From: Cotesia glomerata
Lineage: Eukaryota; Arthropoda; Insecta; Hymenoptera; Braconidae
Length of the DNA: 64,000 nucleotides
Assembly: GCF_020080835.1 (NCBI RefSeq)
Contig: NC_058160.1
Location: 10,481,515 to 10,545,514 of the forward strand
Direction of reading: 5' to 3'
Shown here: positions 58,881 to 64,000 of the stretch, one piece after another
How the letters are laid out: each line of letters begins with the position of its first letter
How positions within the stretch are numbered: the first letter of the stretch is position 1
The notes under the pieces: model-generated
The model's input: the letters and a program-made list of their open reading frames with translations, nothing else
Databases searched by the model: none
Told to the model about the DNA's origin: nothing
Position numbers and translations under genes: made by a program

Positions 58881-60958
58881 CATTTCCCATTTAAATAACA
58901 TGGGAATTTGGAACTTTTTGCAATTATTTTTTTTTCTTCCAAAAAAAAAAAAAAAAAAAAAAAAAATGTCACCACGATTATGATCAGTGCATATTCTGAT
59001 GAGAAATTGAATGCTCTACAAAAAAGTTCTCTTATAATTTTTCGATAAAATCATTCCTTTAGAAGTTATTTGTGGTTAAAGTTGTGTTTATAGTTATTAT
59101 CATAGTTTTGCAGTCTTGCTGTAAAGTTTTTTGTGTTATAATCATTTATTTTATCTATAAATGTTCCAAAAATTTTATCAAAATGATTAATAGTTACAGT
59201 AACGTTAATAATACGATGTATTGAATACATTTTTAATAATATTGCCGCTTATTTGAATTTTTTCTGTCTCTATTCACATTTATTTGTTAAGCAATTTTTA
59301 GTCGCATTGTGATAAGTATTCATGAATTTGTTTGTTTTTGTTTTCATGAATAATTTGCACTAAATATTGTTTTTGTTCTTTTTTATGCGTTAAATTGTTG
59401 ATGTATTTTTGAGTTCATCGAAGCGCTCTTTCGGCTACATCGTTAACAATTGTAGATTATTAACAATGTCTAATCCTTCCAAACAATCATTATTGGTGGC
59501 TCATGTCTCAAAGTTAATCTCTAGCAATTTTTTATTTATGTTGAATCAAAAAAAAAATTTTCATCGAATTTGAATTAATAAAAATTAATTTATTTAAGAA
59601 AGAAATCAATATCTTTTTTTTTTGAATTGATAATTTCATTATCTGCATTAACTATATAGCGTTCAGGGGGAATCAAAATCGAAATTTTCATCACATTTTA
59701 ATAATTTAACGTAGTTGGATCCTGCAAGACATATTTCAAGAAAATTATGAAATTTTTTTGAATGAAAGATAATTATATTAATGATTCACCACCAAAATTT
59801 CAGATCAATTCACCACATTGTTTTTAAGCAATGAATTTTCGAAATTGCAACATTTACACGCAAAGGTATAGAAAGATGGTAAAGTTATATAACTTTTATA
59901 TGTGAAGTTATATCCTATAGTATGAAATTATATACTATAGTATGAAATTATTTGCATCACTCGAGTGGTATGGAAGATTTCATACTAACTTTACCATCTC
60001 TCTGTACCTCTGCGTATAAATGATGCAATTTCGAAAATTAATTTCTCAAAAACGGTGTGGTGAATCGATCTGAAATTTTGGTTGTGAATTGTTAATATAT
60101 TTATCTTTCGATAAAGAAAATTTCATAATTTTCTTGGAATATGCCTTGCAGAACCCAACTGTCTTAATCATTTTTTGTTTTACGTGAAGTTATGTATTTG
60201 AATCGAAAAAAGTCAAATCAGCTTTTTCACCAGTTAAACACCACAGATGGTTTTTGAATTTGTGCAATACTGCCTCAGAAATTTTCTTAACGGTCGTCCT
60301 GTAATGATAGTCTTTATATAATTTATATCTTGGTATAGAGCTGATGCTGCAAGAGGTGCCAAAAACCAAAATGATACATAAATAAATACTATGAATGAAC
60401 AAATATCCAAAAGATTTTGTTGCGTTTCAAGATCTAACTCGAAAATGTCCCGAAAAATATTTTCAGTGAATAAATCGCTTTTGACATCTAGCGTGCATGG
60501 TGAAATGCAACTGGTTTAGAAAATTTGATTTCATTGGCACTAATAATGCAACTAAAAATTGCTTAACAAATAAATGTGAATAGAGACAGAAAAAATACAA
60601 ATAAGCGGAAATATTATTAAAAATGTATTCAATACATCGTATTGTTAACGTTACTGTAACTATTAATCATTTTGATAAAATTTTTGGAACATTTATAGAT
60701 AAAATAAATGATTATAACACAAAAAACTTTACAGCAAGACTGTAAAACTATGATAATAACTATAAACACAACTTTAACCACAAATAACTTCTAAAGGAAT
60801 GATTTTATCGAAAAATTATAAGAGAACTTTTTTGTAGAGCATTCAATTTCTCATCAGAATATGCACCGATCATAATCGTGGTGACATTTTTTTTGAAGAA
60901 AAAAAAATAATTGCAAAAAGTTCCAAATTCCCATGTTATTTAAATGGGAAATGTAACT
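58876..60958. mobile_element. 2.1-kb foldback element with ~400-bp inverted arms
   Basis: The left arm (58876 to about 59315) and right arm (about 60545-60958) are near-perfect inverted copies starting AGTTACATTTCCCATTTAAA. Differences include an A-run expansion at 58939-58966. The loop holds a second foldback (59700-60170). A 70-codon minus-strand frame (60402-60190) ends KFKNHLWCLTGEKADLTFF; the HLW-L-x-GE style is faintly like fragments found in some cut-and-paste transposons, but this is too short to assign. Confidence 0.88.
59700..60170. mobile_element. inner foldback within the 2.1-kb foldback
   Basis: Arms of about 185 bp (59700-59885 and 59985-60170) share AATTATGAAATTTTC-type sequence, a CAAAATTTCAGATC block and GATGGTAAAGTTA at the inner ends. 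The loop contains the tandem TATAGTATGAAATTATATAC. Confidence 0.85.
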
Positions 60959-61084
60959 CGACTTCGGCACGGTTCAATTTGGTAATTAAGAGCTTATTTG
61001 TGTAAGATATTTTTTTTTAGGCCAAGAACTAAAAATCAAGGGGGCGATCGCGAAAAATAAATCAACTTGGGAAATAACGGACAC
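60959..61084. other. 126-bp unassigned segment between foldback and family-E right half
   Basis: The sequence runs from CGACTTCGGCACGGTTCAAT to CGGACACCCT. It matches nothing else in the window that I can see. It could be the remaining 5' end of LINE copy B beyond the foldback insertion, or part of another element. Confidence 0.4.
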
Positions 61085-61684
61085 CCTAATGTATGTATGT
61101 ATGTATGTATGTATGTGACCCTCTTATAACTTTTGAACGGCTTGACCGATTTAGTCGCGGTTGGTGCCATTTGAAAGGGCTTGACCAAACTTAGATTTTG
61201 AATACTATTTGGACCGATTCGAACCAGTAGATTTTGAGAAAGCTCAAAAAAACTACAAAAAAAAAAAGTTTTTGAAATGAGGTTTTTTTGGAATTACTTT
61301 TAAATGGCTCCACCGATCAATTCCAAAATCTAATCAGCTCTTAAGATCAAAAAATCACGTCGCCCACCGCAAGCTCGGTCAAAATCAGTTGATTCGTTCG
61401 TGAGTTATCGTTGTCGAAAGAAAACCGAAAAAAGTGTTTTTTCAGAATTACTTCAAAATTCCTGGCTCGATCGATTTAAACTTGAAAATTTTTCATAAAG
61501 CTTCAAAAACTGCGTTGAATGCCGCCAATCGCGTGAAAATCGGTTCATTCATTCAAAAGCTATTACCGTTTGAAAATTCAAAAAATTGTGTTTTATTAAA
61601 CTGCTACTAGAGTTTTGAGCGCTTAAGAACAAAATGAGCGGGAAGTTGCAGGTATGGCCTTTAGGGTCAACCGTTATCCTAATT
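61085..61684 (+). mobile_element. family-E element, right half
   Basis: It begins in (ATGT)n (61088-61117) and continues into TAACTTTTGAACGGCTTGAC and the roughly 160-bp repeat units. It ends GAGCGGGAAGTTGCAGGTAT with the tail GGTCAACCGTTATCC. It lacks the left 150 bp, which is found at 48741. The next family-E copy starts a few bases further on. Confidence 0.8.
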
Positions 61685-61687
61685 TTT

Positions 61688-62622
<935 letters not shown>

Positions 62623-64000
62623 TTTAATTAAATATTTTTTGAAGTAAATGGGAGGAAATTACCAAAAACCTGAAAAATATTGAATTTCAAATTTATTTTA
62701 TATTTTTAGTCGTTTAACTTATCAAGTTTAATTTTTTTCTTACAAATAATTTTGTTAATACATTTTATTTGTTTAAATCAAATTTTTCATTAATTTATAG
62801 TGCACATTTTATTGAGCTGAATCAAAAAATAAAAGAATTTTCCCAAAATATCAACATAAAAACTCTGAAATTTTCCAAAACATTATTTTTAATCAATAAT
62901 TTTATTTAATCGATTCTCAGAACAAAAACAATAAGATAACCATCATTAGAACTTGTCCTTATTTAAAAAATTCCAATTTAACTTTAAAATACTCGAATAT
63001 GTTGTAAGCTTGTGAGAAGAGAATTAAAGTTATTTTTCGAGTCGATAAATAAAACTGAAATTGGAAAAAAAAGTAAATAGATGGCGTCAATAAATAAAAC
63101 TGTAACATTTATTTTTACGAGCGACGATCCGGAGAGATTAAATAAAGTGGAGAGATCACTAACGAGAAATAGATTCTCTTTTGAGTCATCTCTGAAATAA
63201 AAATAAGTAACGTCCTATTGAGAGTAGATGACCAAGAATCGACCCAGAATATCGAGCTACCTGCAGGAAAAATAGGGAAAGAGGCGGCGCTCACCACAGA
63301 ACATATTTTCTAAGATCAACATCTTTTATTGTCAGATACCCAGATCCCGGCGAGTTGTAATTTATTGACTCGAGTACGTGTCATTGAGCAAGAATCCCGA
63401 TTACCAGAAATCACATTTTTTCTTCTTTCATTTATTCTCCAGCTCTGTTGCTTGTTGCACGATCTATGATCTACCGTGTTAAATAATAAATATATTTATT
63501 ATTTATTTCATATAACACCTACGTTATAATACACGGTGTTATGTTGCTGGAGATCGAGGGGTGTCATAGGGCATTGAGGGAAAACCAAAACATCGTCTTG
63601 TTATAAATCCCGGACAATAAACCTGGATAGAATCCCCGGAGCCCTTTCATAAGCTACAATGCAGATCTATGGCTCCGCTGAAAGGAACTGAAACTACTTT
63701 CATAGATTTGGACCAGACTACTCGAACAATTGATGTCTGGTCCGACGGCCAGTCCCCAAAGAAAGGACCAAGGAAAGAAAGAAAGCTAAGGTAAATCTAA
63801 ATGAAACTAGAAATAAAACGTACAAAAAGAAGATCTGATATATGTAAGTGCTCTTCACTCCATTTAACCTCCTGACCACGGTCCAGATCATAGATAAGTT
63901 TGGCATTCGGGGATTTTAGATGGAATCTCCCGGGATGTGTCGCACACGCCACTTTTCTTGCTCTTCATTTAATCGTGAGTGCCATTGTAAATGTAATTGA
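62623..64000. other. noncoding stretch
   Basis: AT-rich to 63100, then more balanced composition. The short frames at 63115-63297 and 63718-63906 have no recognised domain. Confidence 0.5.

Overview
The window looks like nuclear DNA of an AT-rich insect genome. The evidence is spliced genes with GT/AG introns, a knirps-family nuclear receptor (an arthropod transcription-factor family), R1-clade non-LTR retrotransposons, many small inverted-repeat elements and long microsatellites. A hymenopteran such as a parasitoid wasp would fit, but the host assignment is inference.

The only confident host gene is on the minus strand. The exon at 10529-10606 opens with the ATG directly after its splice acceptor and encodes the first zinc finger of a knirps/knirps-related/eagle-type DNA-binding domain. 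The exon at 1-421 carries the second finger, the knirps-family box and the start of the divergent C-terminal region, and runs out of the window. A 10.1-kb intron separates the two. The acceptor abutting the ATG requires at least one 5' noncoding exon further right; the best candidate ends at 15777 inside a GC-rich island. Most of the window is therefore intron, 5' flank and possible regulatory DNA of this gene.

A second, weaker gene candidate is a two-exon small secreted peptide on the plus strand (29842-29878 joined to 30044-30123), with a TATA-like box, an initiator-like site and a polyadenylation signal around it.

The right third is dominated by mobile DNA. Two R1-clade LINEs lie head to tail on the minus strand (copy A 48968-54149; copy B 54254-about 58835). 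Both are embedded in an (ACAT)n/(AC)n microsatellite, the target reported for Waldo-type R1 elements. That microsatellite appears to be the internal repeat of an older non-autonomous element (family E), whose left half (48741-48968) and right half (about 61085-61684) are now 12 kb apart. Copy A has an open ORF2 and one in-frame stop in ORF1. Copy B has an open ORF1 and two frameshifts in ORF2.

Elsewhere there are at least five copies of a hairpin-bearing element (family A) and a four-level nest of elements at 31487-35012. Long foldback elements lie at 568-1619, 32153-33777, 40871-42780 and 58876-60958. Small palindromic MITEs lie at 35174-35388, 42783-43232 and 44725-44949. A tRNA-like Pol III sequence lies at 3049-3120. 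The remaining AT-rich DNA shows no gene that I can support.
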